In this document: positions 1 through 9,196 of the stretch, one piece after another | Position numbering within the stretch: position 1 is the stretch's first letter | How the letters are laid out: the number at the start of each line of letters is the position of its first letter | DNA from: CAMYLR01 sp041577935 | GTDB taxonomy: Bacteria > Gemmatimonadota > Gemmatimonadetes > JACCXV01 > JAHWKZ01 | DNA length: 36,349 nt | Reading direction: 5' to 3' | Assembly (NCBI GenBank): GCA_041577935.1 | Contig: JBFGIA010000007.1 | Coordinates: 1 to 36,349, forward strand | Made by a program: the position numbers and the translations under genes | Notes under the pieces: generated by a model | Database searches by the model: none | What the model saw: only the letters and a program-made list of their open reading frames with translations | Told to the model about the DNA's origin: nothing

Positions 1-1614
1 GTTCCCGACTCGTTTACGTTCTCGGTCCGCGCGATCGTTGGCGAGCGTGAAACCACGATATCACAAACCGTCTGGGTCCCGCCCCGTCCCGGCACGCCGG
101 GCGATCCCGAGCTCGGCTACCGGCCGGAGACGATCACCCCGGCCGCTCCAGTGGAGGCGTACGCGGGCGACACTTTGAGGGTTGGCGTCGTCGCGGCGCC
201 TGACCTGCGTGTGTCGGCCCGGATCGGTGGTCGTGAAACGGTGCTGGTCACCGAGCAGTCGTGGTCTGGCAATGTGGGTCGACAGGTGTTCGGGTCGGCC
301 CAGCCGGTAGACGGTGCCGTGCCGGTAGCCACGAGAGAGGATCGCTGGCTCAGCTACGCCGGTGATGTCTACTTGCGGATCAGCGGGTCACTGTCGGACT
401 CTTTGTTCCTCGACCTTGAGTCTGCGGACGGCTCGATCCGATCGGTTCCGGTGACCACCATCGATTACCTCGATCCAACCCACATTCGAGTGGCGGTGCT
501 CGACGATGACACCGCCGGCACGGGTCGGACCGACGGTCGGGTGGTGGCCCGCGCAGGGCCGGGCCAGGGGTACACGATGTTGCTGCCAAACGGCACGCGT
601 GCCGCGCTGGGCCGACGCCACGGCGATCAACGAGAGATCCTGCTCGGTCCGGGTAGGAGCGCGTGGGTTGCGGCGACCGAGGCGGTGGAGATCGACGCGC
701 CAAGCCCCCAGAGTGGGGTCACGGTCGTCCGGACGCGCATTCGCGGTGACTGGAGCGAGGTCGTGGTGCCGCTCACCAACCGGTTGCCGTTTCGGATCGA
801 GCAGCGGCTCGACCCCGTTCGGTACGCGGTTTCGATCTACGGTGCGACGTCGGACACCGACTGGGTGCGTTACACCGACGATCCGATGATCGAATCGATC
901 GATTGGAGCCAGCCGGCCCGCGGCGTGTACCGGCTCGATATAGCGCTCGGCGCCGATCAAGCGTGGGGGTATCGCACGTACTGGGAGGGCAACCACCTCG
1001 TGCTCGCTTTCCGCCGGCCACCGCCGGCGCTCGCCGATCGGCGCTACCGTTCCCGTCTGCACGGGGTCCGCGTGATCGTCGACCCGGGGCATAATCCCGA
1101 CCCCGGCGCGATCGGGCCGACGGGGCTGGAGGAACGCGAAGCCAATCTCGCGATTGCGCTCGAGCTGGCCGAGATCTTGAATACGCGGGGGGCCGATGCG
1201 GTCTTGACCCGCGCCACGCCGGACTCGACGCTCGGTCTCTACGATCGCACCTCGATCGCCACTCAGATGGGTGGAGAGATCTTCGTCTCGATCCACAACA
1301 ATGCCCTTCCCGATGGTGTGAACCCGTTCGTCAACAACGGCACGTCGACGTACTTCTACCATCCCCAAAGCCGCCCCCTAGCGGAGGCGATTCAGCGCGA
1401 ATTGCGGATCAAGACCGAGCTGCCTGATTTCGGTATCAACTATGGCAACCTGGCGGTGTTGCGGATGAACGAGATGGTGTCGGTGTTGGTCGAGGGAGCG
1501 TTCATGATGATACCCGAACAGGAGGCGCTGCTCAGCACAACCTCGTTCCAGCGCCGCATCGCGACCGCGGTGGCGGATGGGATCGAGCGGTTCCTGGAGA
1601 GCAGAGACCGATAG
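1..1614 (+). CDS. N-acetylmuramoyl-L-alanine amidase, Amidase_3 family (5' end outside window)
   Basis: A zinc hydrolase that cleaves the amide bond between N-acetylmuramic acid and the stem peptide of peptidoglycan, acting in the periplasm. The reading frame is open from base 1, so the start and any signal peptide lie upstream. The first ~350 visible codons are beta-rich with no motif I recognise and resemble an AMIN/SH3-like targeting region. The catalytic domain starts near base 1060 with VIVDPGHNPD. Zinc ligands expected for the family are visible: His (codon 1090) in DPGH, Glu (1138) in EEREANLA and His (1294) in SIHNN. The catalytic Glu is in VLVEGAFMM (1492). A start at 151 (GTG) is possible but unnecessary because the frame continues upstream. 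The next gene follows after 14 bases with a strong AGGAGG ribosome site. Confidence 0.9.
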   Translation, partial: VPDSFTFSVRAIVGERETTISQTVWVPPRPGTPGDPELGYRPETITPAAPVEAYAGDTLRVGVVAAPDLRVSARIGGRETVLVTEQSWSGNVGRQVFGSAQPVDGAVPVATREDRWLSYAGDVYLRISGSLSDSLFLDLESADGSIRSVPVTTIDYLDPTHIRVAVLDDDTAGTGRTDGRVVARAGPGQGYTMLLPNGTRAALGRRHGDQREILLGPGRSAWVAATEAVEIDAPSPQSGVTVVRTRIRGDWSEVVVPLTNRLPFRIEQRLDPVRYAVSIYGATSDTDWVRYTDDPMIESIDWSQPARGVYRLDIALGADQAWGYRTYWEGNHLVLAFRRPPPALADRRYRSRLHGVRVIVDPGHNPDPGAIGPTGLEEREANLAIALELAEILNTRGADAVLTRATPDSTLGLYDRTSIATQMGGEIFVSIHNNALPDGVNPFVNNGTSTYFYHPQSRPLAEAIQRELRIKTELPDFGINYGNLAVLRMNEMVSVLVEGAFMMIPEQEALLSTTSFQRRIATAVADGIERFLESRDR

Positions 1615-1628
1615 AACAGGAGGACGAA

Positions 1629-2699
1629 ATGGTGTGCAGGCTATTGATTACCGTTGCCGCGCTAGTGGCGCCGTTTGCCGCGAGTGGTGTCAGTGGGCAA
1701 AACGCGCCCGCGAGCGATCGTTCACTGCGTCCGGTGGCGACGTACTCGATCGTGGCTCGGGATCCGGCCACCGGTGAGCTGGGAGTGGCGGTTCAATCGC
1801 ATTGGTTCAGCGTCGGGCCGATCGTGCCGTGGGCCGAAGCCGGCGTAGGGGCAGTGGCGACCCAATCGTTTGTGGATCCATCGTACGGTCCGTTGGGACT
1901 CGACTTGATGCGGGCCGGCAAGTCGGCAACCGAAGCGCTGAACGGTTTGGTCGAGTCGGACGCACACCCCGAGGTACGGCAGGTGGCGATGATCGACGCC
2001 AGCGGCAACGTCGCCGCGCACACCGGCGCGAACGCGATCATCGCTGCAGGGCATGAAACCGGGGAGAACTACAGTGTGCAGGCCAACTTGATGGAAAGCG
2101 CGACGGTTTGGCCGGCAATGGCGGACGCGTTCGAGAACGCGAGCGGTGACCTCGCCGAGCGGTTGTTGGCCGCACTCGAAGCGGCCGAGGCCGAGGGCGG
2201 TGATATCCGGGGCCGGCAATCGGCCGCGCTGTTGGTTGTCTCGGGTGAGCCGACCGGACGGCCGTGGGTCGATCGCACGTTCGATCTGCGGGTCGAAGAC
2301 CATGAGCGCCCGCTGGTCGAGCTGCGCCGCTTGCTCCATTTGGCGCGCGCCTATCGCGAGATGAATTCCGGCGACGAGGCGATGAGCGACGCCGACGTGG
2401 GAGCGGCGGTCGAACACTACAACCGTGCCGCCGGGATGGTACCGGAAAGTGCTGAGATGGTGTACTGGGCCGGCGTCACGCTGGCCGGCGAGGGGCGGGT
2501 CGAGGAAAGCCTGCCGCGTTTCGAGCGCGCGTTTGATGCCGATCCTCGGTGGGCGGTGCTCACGCCGCGTCTGATTCCGGCCGGGCTTCTGCCCGACGAT
2601 GTCGAGCTCCTCGAGCGGATCTTGAGCGTGCCCGGAGGCGAACCTGGTTTGGCAGAGTGGGAGCGTCTCGCTGAGATGCAGGAGATCGAGCCTCGGTAG
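1629..2699 (+). CDS. Secreted DUF1028 family protein with C-terminal TPR-like segment
   Basis: 356 residues. The N-terminus (MVCRLLITVAALVAPFAASG) looks like a signal peptide, so the protein is probably exported. Residues ~35-240 match the DUF1028 family, an Ntn-hydrolase-like fold of unknown substrate, with the characteristic ATYSIVARDP start, GVAVQSHWFSVG and ATQSFVDPSYGPLGLDLM. The C-terminal ~110 residues (VEHYNRAAGMVPESAEMVYW and following) look like one or two TPR helices-turn-helices. Some DUF1028 proteins carry a different C-terminal domain, so this one may mark a subtype. The start is set by AGGAGG six bases upstream of ATG. It follows the amidase by 14 bases and is probably co-transcribed with it, which hints at an envelope role, but no reaction can be assigned. 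Confidence 0.85.
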   Translation: MVCRLLITVAALVAPFAASGVSGQNAPASDRSLRPVATYSIVARDPATGELGVAVQSHWFSVGPIVPWAEAGVGAVATQSFVDPSYGPLGLDLMRAGKSATEALNGLVESDAHPEVRQVAMIDASGNVAAHTGANAIIAAGHETGENYSVQANLMESATVWPAMADAFENASGDLAERLLAALEAAEAEGGDIRGRQSAALLVVSGEPTGRPWVDRTFDLRVEDHERPLVELRRLLHLARAYREMNSGDEAMSDADVGAAVEHYNRAAGMVPESAEMVYWAGVTLAGEGRVEESLPRFERAFDADPRWAVLTPRLIPAGLLPDDVELLERILSVPGGEPGLAEWERLAEMQEIEPR

Positions 2700-2724
2700 T
2701 GCGCCACGCACAGACGCCACTCAC

Positions 2725-4140
2725 ATGGCACGGGCCTCACCACAGGTCCATTTTCAAGCCCCGATGAACGACATCAATCATCAATCCGACTGGGGCAATG
2801 TCGCGGCCGACATCGTCATGGACCGCCTCGTCTCGCCATCGAAGCGCCGCGGGTACGTGTTCCAGTCATCGGAGATCTACGGCGGGATCGGATCGACCTG
2901 GGACTACGGCCCGCTGGGAGTCGAGCTCAAGCGCAACATCAAGGACTTCTGGTGGCGGTCGATGGTCGAGCTCCGCGACGATATCGAAGGGCTGGATGCG
3001 GCCATCCTAATGTCGCCCAAGGTGTGGGAAGCCTCGGGACACGTCGAGGGGTTCACCGATCCGTTGGTCGATTGTAAGAACTGCAAGCATCGCTTTCGAG
3101 AAGACGACATCGATCCCGACAAAGAGCGGCGCTGTCCGCGTTGTGGGATGACGGACCTCTCGGAGGCGCGCCAGTTCAATCTCATGTTCAAGACATTCAT
3201 GGGGCCGGTCGAGGACGACGCGTCGGTGGTATACCTGCGACCGGAGACCGCCCAGGGCATTTATGTCAACTTCCTCAATGTCATGAACGCTGCCCGGCAG
3301 AAGCTTCCGTTTGGCATCGCCCAGATCGGAAAAGCGTTTCGCAACGAGATCACACCTGGAAACTTCATTTTTCGGACGCGCGAATTCGAACAGATGGAGA
3401 TGCAGTATTTCGTCCCACCGGGCTTGGACGGTGAGTGGTTGGAGCGGTGGCTCGAGGAGCGCCGCGGATGGTACCGTGAGCTGGGTGTTCGTGACGAGAA
3501 GCTTCGCGTCCACGAGCACAGCCGGGAAGAACTCGCGCACTACGCGGCGGCCGCGTTTGACATCGAGTACGAGTTCCCGTTCGGTTGGCAGGAGCTAGAG
3601 GGCGTACACAATCGAACCGACTTCGACCTTGCGGCACACGAACAACGCTCGGGCAAGAAGCTCTCGTACTTCGATGAAGAAAAGAAGGAGCGCTACGTTC
3701 CCTATATCATCGAGACGTCCGCCGGGGTCGATCGCACGCTGCTGGTATGTTTGGTTGACGGGTTTCGGGAAGAGGGCGAGGGCAAGGAGGCGCGCACGGT
3801 GTTGCGCCTCGATCCCCGGATCGCGCCGATAAAAGTCGCTGTCTTCCCGCTCGTCAAGCGGGACGGTATGCCCGAGATGGCGACCAAGGTTCACGCCGCT
3901 CTCAAGCCTCGGTGGAACGCCTTCTTTGATGATGGCGGCTCGATTGGGCGCCGGTATCGGCGTCAGGACGAAGCAGGCACACCATTTTGTGTGACGATCG
4001 ATGGCGAGTCGACCACCGATGGGACGGTGACCGTGCGGCACCGTGATTCGATGACCCAGGACCGGATCTCGGCTGACCAGCTGGCCGAGTGGCTGGATGA
4101 CCACCTGAGCCGAAGCCAGCCACTTCACTTGCAGCGATAA
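2725..4140 (+). CDS. glyQS: Glycyl-tRNA synthetase, dimeric class II type
   Basis: Charges tRNA-Gly with glycine in the cytoplasm. This is the single-chain alpha2 type (archaeal/eukaryotic/Thermus/Bacillus-like), not the alpha2beta2 enzyme. Visible features: the N-terminal SKRRGYVFQSSEIYGG segment, a zinc-ribbon-like insertion with CKNC and CPRC, class II motif 2 (FRTREFEQMEMQYF), motif 3 (ETSAGVDRTLL) and a C-terminal anticodon-binding domain from about residue 370. At 471 residues it is full length. The start is uncertain: ATG at 2725 and ATG at 2764 both lack a clear ribosome site, and related proteins usually begin close to the second. It follows the DUF1028 gene by 25 bases and precedes phhB by 10, so it sits inside a co-directional run. 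Confidence 0.95.
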   Translation: MARASPQVHFQAPMNDINHQSDWGNVAADIVMDRLVSPSKRRGYVFQSSEIYGGIGSTWDYGPLGVELKRNIKDFWWRSMVELRDDIEGLDAAILMSPKVWEASGHVEGFTDPLVDCKNCKHRFREDDIDPDKERRCPRCGMTDLSEARQFNLMFKTFMGPVEDDASVVYLRPETAQGIYVNFLNVMNAARQKLPFGIAQIGKAFRNEITPGNFIFRTREFEQMEMQYFVPPGLDGEWLERWLEERRGWYRELGVRDEKLRVHEHSREELAHYAAAAFDIEYEFPFGWQELEGVHNRTDFDLAAHEQRSGKKLSYFDEEKKERYVPYIIETSAGVDRTLLVCLVDGFREEGEGKEARTVLRLDPRIAPIKVAVFPLVKRDGMPEMATKVHAALKPRWNAFFDDGGSIGRRYRRQDEAGTPFCVTIDGESTTDGTVTVRHRDSMTQDRISADQLAEWLDDHLSRSQPLHLQR

Positions 4141-4150
4141 GGGACGATCG

Positions 4151-4504
4151 ATGACGACCGAATTGACGCAGCGACATTGCGAGCCGTGCACGGGTGAGAC
4201 ACCGCCCCTCAAGCCACCCGAGATCTTCAAGCTCCACGAGAAGACCTCCGACTGGGCGATCACCACCGGTCACAAGCTCGTGCGTACCTTTGCGTGTCGC
4301 GATTTCGTGACGGCCATCGATTTTGTCAAGCGGGTCGCCGACGTTGCCGAAGCGGAGGACCATCATCCCAACATCACCATTGACTATCGCAAGGTGACGT
4401 TCACAATCTGGACGCACGCGATCGACGACCTTTCGGAGAACGACTTCATACTCGCGGCCAAGATCGATGCTGCCTTCGCTGAGGGGGGCTTCGCCGGAGA
4501 GTGA
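4151..4504 (+). CDS. phhB: 4a-hydroxytetrahydrobiopterin (pterin carbinolamine) dehydratase
   Basis: 117 residues, a usual length for the PCD/DCoH family. The enzyme dehydrates 4a-hydroxy-tetrahydropterin so that the pterin cofactor of aromatic amino acid hydroxylases can be recycled. The family signature is visible as AEDHHPNITIDYRKVTF, containing the paired active-site histidines. The N-terminal ~25 residues carry two cysteines (CEPC) and are an extension relative to the core. No pterin-dependent hydroxylase gene is in the window, so the partner is unknown. AAGGGA nine bases before ATG serves as ribosome site. The stop overlaps the next start in TGATG, suggesting translational coupling with the DUF885 gene. 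Confidence 0.92.
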   Translation: MTTELTQRHCEPCTGETPPLKPPEIFKLHEKTSDWAITTGHKLVRTFACRDFVTAIDFVKRVADVAEAEDHHPNITIDYRKVTFTIWTHAIDDLSENDFILAAKIDAAFAEGGFAGE

Positions 4505-6297
4505 TGGTAGCACAGACCGCGACAACCGAAAACGCCACGAAAGCCAACCGCTCGGACGACGACTTTCGCGCTCGTTTCACCCGGCTGACGGAAAACCCCG
4601 ACGAGCTCCCCTCCGACAAGCGATTGCATGCACTGTTTGATCTCGCCTGGGAACGAACGATGGCGTGGAACCCCGAGTTTGCGACCCACGTTGGGTACGA
4701 GGCCGGCGACCACGGCGCCTGGAGCGATCTATCGTTGACGACGATCGAGGATCGCCGGGCTCAGTATGGCGACCCGCTTCCGGTGCTCGATGCGATCGAT
4801 CCCGAGAGATTGAGCGCCAGCGACCGGCTCAATCATGAGCTGTTTAGGAAAGAGGTCGAGGACGCGGTCGAAGGAACGCGTTTCCCGGATCATCTGATGG
4901 CGATGGACCAGATGAACGGTCTGCAGCTTTCGGCCACTCGGATGCTGGTCATGATGCCGACCAGAAACAGGTCCGACTATGAGAACATTCTGTCGCGACT
5001 GTCTGGATTGCCACTGCTCATCGATCAGACGATCGCGCTGCTCGATGTAGGGCTCGCTGAGGGATGGACTCAGCCGCGGGTTACGCTGCGCGAGGTTCCG
5101 GGCCAAATCGAGGGCCTGATCACCGCCGACGCGATGTCCAGCCCCCTGCTTCATTCTCTCAAGGCTTTTCCCGAGGGTGTCTCAGCGGCGGATCGCAAGC
5201 GCCTGCGCGCTGACGCTGTCGAAGCGTACACATCGCACGTCGCGCCGGCGCTAGAACGGCTCCTCGATTACATCGTCGACACGTACGCGCCTCGCGCGCG
5301 GGAGCCTATTGGCGCTAGCGATTTGCCGAATGGCGAAGCCTGGTACGACTACTGCGTTCGGCTGCGAACAACTACGGATCTGTCACCGCGAGAGATCCAC
5401 GAGATCGGCCTGCGCGAGGTGGAACGCATTCGCGAAGCGATGGAAGTCGTCATGGCCGATAGCGGTTTCGAGGGTGACTTCATTGCCTTCGCCAAATTCC
5501 TGCGCTCAGATCCCCGGTTCTTCCACTACCAGCCCGAGGATCTTTTGGACGGATATCGCGATATCACCCAACGCGCCGATGCCGAGCTGCCGCGGCTCTT
5601 CAAGACACTGCCACGGTTGCCGTATGAGGTGATTGCGGTTCCCGACTACGCCGACGGCTCTCAGCCGGCAGCCTATTACCTGCCGGGTTCACTCGACGTC
5701 GGACGCCCGGGGTATTTCTACGTCAACACGTTTGCTCTCGACGAACGACCGAAGTGGGAGATGGAAGCGCTTGCTCTCCACGAGGCGGTTCCCGGCCACC
5801 ATCTGCAGATCGCGATCACACAAGAGCTCGAAGCGCTGCCCGAGTTTCGACGCCACGGCGGTTTTACAGCTTACATCGAAGGGTGGGGATTGTACTCAGA
5901 GAGTCTCGGCGAGGATATGGGGTTCTACCGCGATCCCTACAGCCAGTTTGGTCGGCTCTCATTCGAGATGTGGCGCGCCATCCGGCTGGTCGTAGATACC
6001 GGGATGCATGCTCTAGGGTGGACCCGCGAGCAAGCGATCAATTTCTTCGAGCAGAGTTCCGGCCACACCGGCCACGATGTAAAGGTCGAGGTTGATCGCT
6101 ATATGGTTTGGCCCGGACAGGCCCTGGCTTACAAGATCGGGGAGTTGAGAATCAAAGAATTGCGCGCTCAAGCCGAACGTGCGCTCGGCTCCTCTTTTGA
6201 TGCGCGCGCTTTTCACGACGTGGTGTTATGTGAGGGATCGCTCCCACTCGACGTTCTCGATCGTCGAGTTCACGCTTGGATCGAGTCTCAGCGCTAG
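4504..6297 (+). CDS. DUF885 family protein, probable zinc metallopeptidase
   Basis: 597 residues from ATG at 4504; a GTG at 4501 would add one residue. DUF885 proteins are predicted metallopeptidases with a thermolysin-like core. The expected motif is HEAVPGHH at residues 426-433, and a likely third metal ligand is the Glu in GWGLYSE (residue 466). A conserved C-terminal HTGHDVKVEVDRYMVWPGQA segment is also typical. I see no signal peptide; many family members are secreted lipoproteins, so this one appears cytoplasmic. The start ATG overlaps the phhB stop by one base. The gene converges on the GWxTD gene with a single base between the stop codons and no recognisable terminator hairpin. The substrate is not predictable from sequence. 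Confidence 0.88.
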   Translation: MVAQTATTENATKANRSDDDFRARFTRLTENPDELPSDKRLHALFDLAWERTMAWNPEFATHVGYEAGDHGAWSDLSLTTIEDRRAQYGDPLPVLDAIDPERLSASDRLNHELFRKEVEDAVEGTRFPDHLMAMDQMNGLQLSATRMLVMMPTRNRSDYENILSRLSGLPLLIDQTIALLDVGLAEGWTQPRVTLREVPGQIEGLITADAMSSPLLHSLKAFPEGVSAADRKRLRADAVEAYTSHVAPALERLLDYIVDTYAPRAREPIGASDLPNGEAWYDYCVRLRTTTDLSPREIHEIGLREVERIREAMEVVMADSGFEGDFIAFAKFLRSDPRFFHYQPEDLLDGYRDITQRADAELPRLFKTLPRLPYEVIAVPDYADGSQPAAYYLPGSLDVGRPGYFYVNTFALDERPKWEMEALALHEAVPGHHLQIAITQELEALPEFRRHGGFTAYIEGWGLYSESLGEDMGFYRDPYSQFGRLSFEMWRAIRLVVDTGMHALGWTREQAINFFEQSSGHTGHDVKVEVDRYMVWPGQALAYKIGELRIKELRAQAERALGSSFDARAFHDVVLCEGSLPLDVLDRRVHAWIESQR

Positions 6298-6298
6298 G

Positions 6299-7723
6299 TT
6301 ATTCGTACGCCGGGGCGAGTAGCGGGCACTCCCGCGAACGTTCTTTCAGAAACCTCCGCTTACGGCGCTCGAGGGAGCCCAGCTCGCGTTGATATACGCC
6401 GATGCTCTCTAGCTGATAATTATTGAAACCGATCCTGTCCACGAAGACGATCCGAAAATTGTTCCGGTAGTAGAGCCAAATCTCGAACGCCTCCGCACCG
6501 GACGGCACCGGGTTTTGGCTGATCTCGTCGGGGGAGCCGAGCGTCATGTAAACCCGGCCGCGGTCGCTGAGATAGCCGGGCCGCAGCGCACTCCTCCATT
6601 CCCTATTCGCAATCGCGATGCGACGAAAGTAATCCTGCAGCTCTTCGTTTACCGCGGTCGCGGGTATGGGATCGCGGATGCGCCAGAAACAGTTCCACGC
6701 TTCGACTCGAGCCTCGGCGCCTTCTACGTCTTCGAGGATGTCGAGCTCATCGGGTGTCGCCGCGTATTTGAGAAGCGACAGCGCATCGTCCCAGTTCTCA
6801 GCGATCCAGCCCCCTGAGCCGGCGATGATCAGCGGCGTGTCCCGATTGACAAGCACCTCTCCGGCGTCGTCTATCAACTCGATCTCGAATCGGAACTCGC
6901 CAAAGCGTGCATCGTTGTTTTCGAGCGAGCCGAACACTCTAGCCGTTCCGTCGGCTTCGGAAACCACCGTCTCTGACCAGTCCGATGATGCTTGACCGGA
7001 CGACTCAGCCTCGGGGACAAGCTGCGCGCGCACGGTGTAGGGACCGCCCTGGTCGACGTGAGCCAGGTCGATCATAAAGTCGAAGCGGGTCGGGGCGGAA
7101 GGGTAGTAGTGACTAGGACTTACGACGTAGCTGACACCGGAAGCGGTAGTCTGATAGAGCCGCAGCAGCACTGGTTCGCTGACCGCAGCCACGCTTGGGA
7201 ACGGTGTGATCTCGAGGGTCTTTGAGGCTCGCGAGGCGTCGTTTGCGTTCAGATCCCGAACCGTGATCGAGAAGTCATACGTCCCAGGCACCATCGGAAC
7301 TTCGGTCTGGAACACAATCGTCTCTGACTCCAACATCGTCTCGTCAAAAGTCTCGACCTCGACACTCTTGTCCCAAGTTTGTTGGAGTCCCTCGGCGTCT
7401 CCATCTTCCCGTTCGAACTCGGCTCGCACTTGATAGTTTGCCTGCCACAGACCCTCGGTAGTTCGAACGAACTGAAGACTGCTGTTCGAGAGCGACACGC
7501 CGATCAACACTTGGACCGAATCGGCCGCCCCCGGTAACGACCAGGTGTCGGCGAGAAATCCGACATCGCCTCGAGCTCGAAGTATTTGATGGTCCTCGTA
7601 GAACCGGTCGTTCGAAAAGATCTCTCTCAGGTCGAACTCTTGACTGAGGGCCGAGCGCGGTACCGCGATCAGAGTCGAAGCGGCGGCGAGCACCGCGGGG
7701 GCAGCGAGTCGGATCAGCCGCAT
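6299..7723 (-). CDS. Secreted GWxTD-domain-like protein
   Basis: 474 residues from ATG at 7723. An upstream in-frame ATG at 7747 exists, but AAGGAG (7731-7736) sits seven bases before the 7723 ATG and fixes the start. That start gives a clean signal peptide (MRLIRLAAPAVLAAASTLIA, then cleavage near ALSQ). The middle is a beta-rich region with repeated D/E-rich strands. The C-terminal part contains GYLSDRGRVYMTLGSPDEI and EIWLYYRN, matching the GWxTD domain found in Gemmatimonadota, Acidobacteria and related phyla. The name-giving motif is degenerate here: GYLSD in place of GWxTD. The function of the family is unknown. It is divergent from the lytic transglycosylase gene. Confidence 0.8.
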   Translation of the reverse strand: MRLIRLAAPAVLAAASTLIAVPRSALSQEFDLREIFSNDRFYEDHQILRARGDVGFLADTWSLPGAADSVQVLIGVSLSNSSLQFVRTTEGLWQANYQVRAEFEREDGDAEGLQQTWDKSVEVETFDETMLESETIVFQTEVPMVPGTYDFSITVRDLNANDASRASKTLEITPFPSVAAVSEPVLLRLYQTTASGVSYVVSPSHYYPSAPTRFDFMIDLAHVDQGGPYTVRAQLVPEAESSGQASSDWSETVVSEADGTARVFGSLENNDARFGEFRFEIELIDDAGEVLVNRDTPLIIAGSGGWIAENWDDALSLLKYAATPDELDILEDVEGAEARVEAWNCFWRIRDPIPATAVNEELQDYFRRIAIANREWRSALRPGYLSDRGRVYMTLGSPDEISQNPVPSGAEAFEIWLYYRNNFRIVFVDRIGFNNYQLESIGVYQRELGSLERRKRRFLKERSRECPLLAPAYE

Positions 7724-7781
7724 AACAGCACTCCTTGTGTGGAACACGAGGGCGAATGGGGGATATACATGCTCTTAAGAT

Positions 7782-7817
7782 GTCAGGCCGGCGGGTGGCC
7801 AGCCACTGGCTTCTGAC
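7782..7817. repeat. Nested inverted repeat in divergent intergenic region
   Basis: Between the GWxTD gene and the transglycosylase gene lies an imperfect inverted repeat. The outer arms are GTCAG (7782-7786) and CTGAC (7813-7817), with GCC/GGC inside them. The inner arms are GTGGC (7795-7799) and GCCAC (7802-7806). It is not followed by a T-run on either strand, so it is more likely an operator or RNA leader structure than a terminator. A TAAATA sequence at 7819-7824 could be a -10 box for the plus-strand gene, but I see no convincing -35. Confidence 0.4.
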
Positions 7818-7877
7818 CTAAATACCCGCGCGGCGCAATCAGGTTGCATACGACTCTGGAAACGGAGACCCCGCCGC

Positions 7878-9149
7878 GTGTCCCGCTTTGTCGGCTGTCT
7901 GTTCATCGTAGCTAGCTTGGTCGCCTGCGCCAGCAACCGGGCTCCCGTTGCAACCTATGGTCCACCGCCCAAGGTTTCGGAACCGACACCGACTCGCATC
8001 GAAGAACTGCAGCTCATCCTCGGTGACGAGTTGACCGCCGAAGAAGAAGCGGATCTTCGTGCGATTCGACTCGCGCAGTACGATCCGCCATCTGACCCCC
8101 GACCCCCCGAGCTCGATGAGAGCTTAGAGCAGTTGCTCAAGGACGAGGGAGCTGTGCTCGTCGAAGAGAGTGTCGACTACGACATACCGATCGTGCTCAA
8201 CAGCCGCGTAGAGTGGTGGATCAACTACTTCACTAACCGGATCCCCGACTCCTTCGAGCGCTACCTGGTTCGATCTGGTGCCTGGCTGCCGTACCTCAAG
8301 ACCGAGCTCGCCAAGGCCGGCCTGCCACGGGATCTAGCCTATATCGTCCTGATCGAGAGCGGGTTCTCGACTCGCGCCAGGAGCCGCGCAAACGCTGTCG
8401 GCCCTTGGCAGTTCATCGCGTCTACGGGCCGCGAGTACGGTCTGAGGATCGACCGTTGGGTCGATGAGCGAAGAGACTACGAACGAGCGACTCAAGCGGC
8501 GATCGCATACCTGTCGGATCTACATGCGATGTTTGGTTCGTGGCACCTCGCTGCCGCTGGCTACAATGGTGGGCAGGGTCGGCTTAAGCGCACGATGTTG
8601 CGTGACAACGCTGTCAATTTTTGGGAGTTGACGAGTCTGCATAACGAAACAATGAACTACGTGCCCAAGCTCCTGGCGGCGACGATCGTGGCCAAACAAC
8701 CTAGACGGCATGGCTTCTACAGTGTGCCTTACCTCGAACCGGTGCATTGGGCGAGGGTCACGGTTCCAACCTCGGTCTCCATGGATGTGATCGCTGCAGC
8801 GGCTGATGTTCCGACCGATGCGATCGTCGGGTTGAACCCACACCTGTTGAGGGGTCGTACACCGCCCGGCGAGTCAAATTTCCCGGTCAAGGTCCCGATC
8901 GACCGCGTCGAGACATTCCTCGAGAACATCGACAGTGCAGGTGCTTCGGATGGCGGCAGCTCGGCGACAGTCGGCTCCGTGAGCCTGGCCGAGGCCGATT
9001 CGTCCGCGCCGAGAGTGCATCGGGTCCAGCGCGGTGACACCCTCTATGACATCGCCCGCCGATACGGCGTCACGATAACGGCGATCAAGGAAGCAAACGG
9101 ACTCAGAAGCAACAGAATCATGCCCGGCGCGCGGCTCGAGATCCCGTAG
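7878..9149 (+). CDS. mltD: Lytic transglycosylase lipoprotein, MltD-like, with LysM
   Basis: 423 residues. It cleaves the glycan strand of peptidoglycan between MurNAc and GlcNAc, forming 1,6-anhydro-MurNAc. The GTG start gives a lipoprotein signal peptide with lipobox LVAC (Cys17), so the protein should be anchored in an envelope membrane. Residues ~145-240 are an SLT (transglycosylase) domain: catalytic Glu160 in VLIESGFS, then AVGPWQFI, and AAGYNGGQGR. The C-terminus (HRVQRGDTLYDIARRYGVTI onward, about residues 378-423) is one LysM peptidoglycan-binding domain; MltD proteins often carry two or more. A weak GGAGA lies about 12 bases upstream. The next gene, moeA, begins 47 bases downstream and is functionally unrelated. 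Confidence 0.93.
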   Translation: MSRFVGCLFIVASLVACASNRAPVATYGPPPKVSEPTPTRIEELQLILGDELTAEEEADLRAIRLAQYDPPSDPRPPELDESLEQLLKDEGAVLVEESVDYDIPIVLNSRVEWWINYFTNRIPDSFERYLVRSGAWLPYLKTELAKAGLPRDLAYIVLIESGFSTRARSRANAVGPWQFIASTGREYGLRIDRWVDERRDYERATQAAIAYLSDLHAMFGSWHLAAAGYNGGQGRLKRTMLRDNAVNFWELTSLHNETMNYVPKLLAATIVAKQPRRHGFYSVPYLEPVHWARVTVPTSVSMDVIAAAADVPTDAIVGLNPHLLRGRTPPGESNFPVKVPIDRVETFLENIDSAGASDGGSSATVGSVSLAEADSSAPRVHRVQRGDTLYDIARRYGVTITAIKEANGLRSNRIMPGARLEIP

Positions 9150-9196
9150 CGATTCGGTAGCGTCGCCCTAGAGCGGCAGCTAGCTTCGCTTGTCGA

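Noticed and set aside
388..1368. 326-codon minus-strand open frame opposite the amidase
   Set aside because: Antisense shadow of a gene whose catalytic motifs are intact on the plus strand.
1722..2720. 332-codon minus-strand open frame opposite the DUF1028 gene
   Set aside because: GC-rich antisense shadow; Arg/His-rich, no motif, and the plus-strand product is a clear family member.
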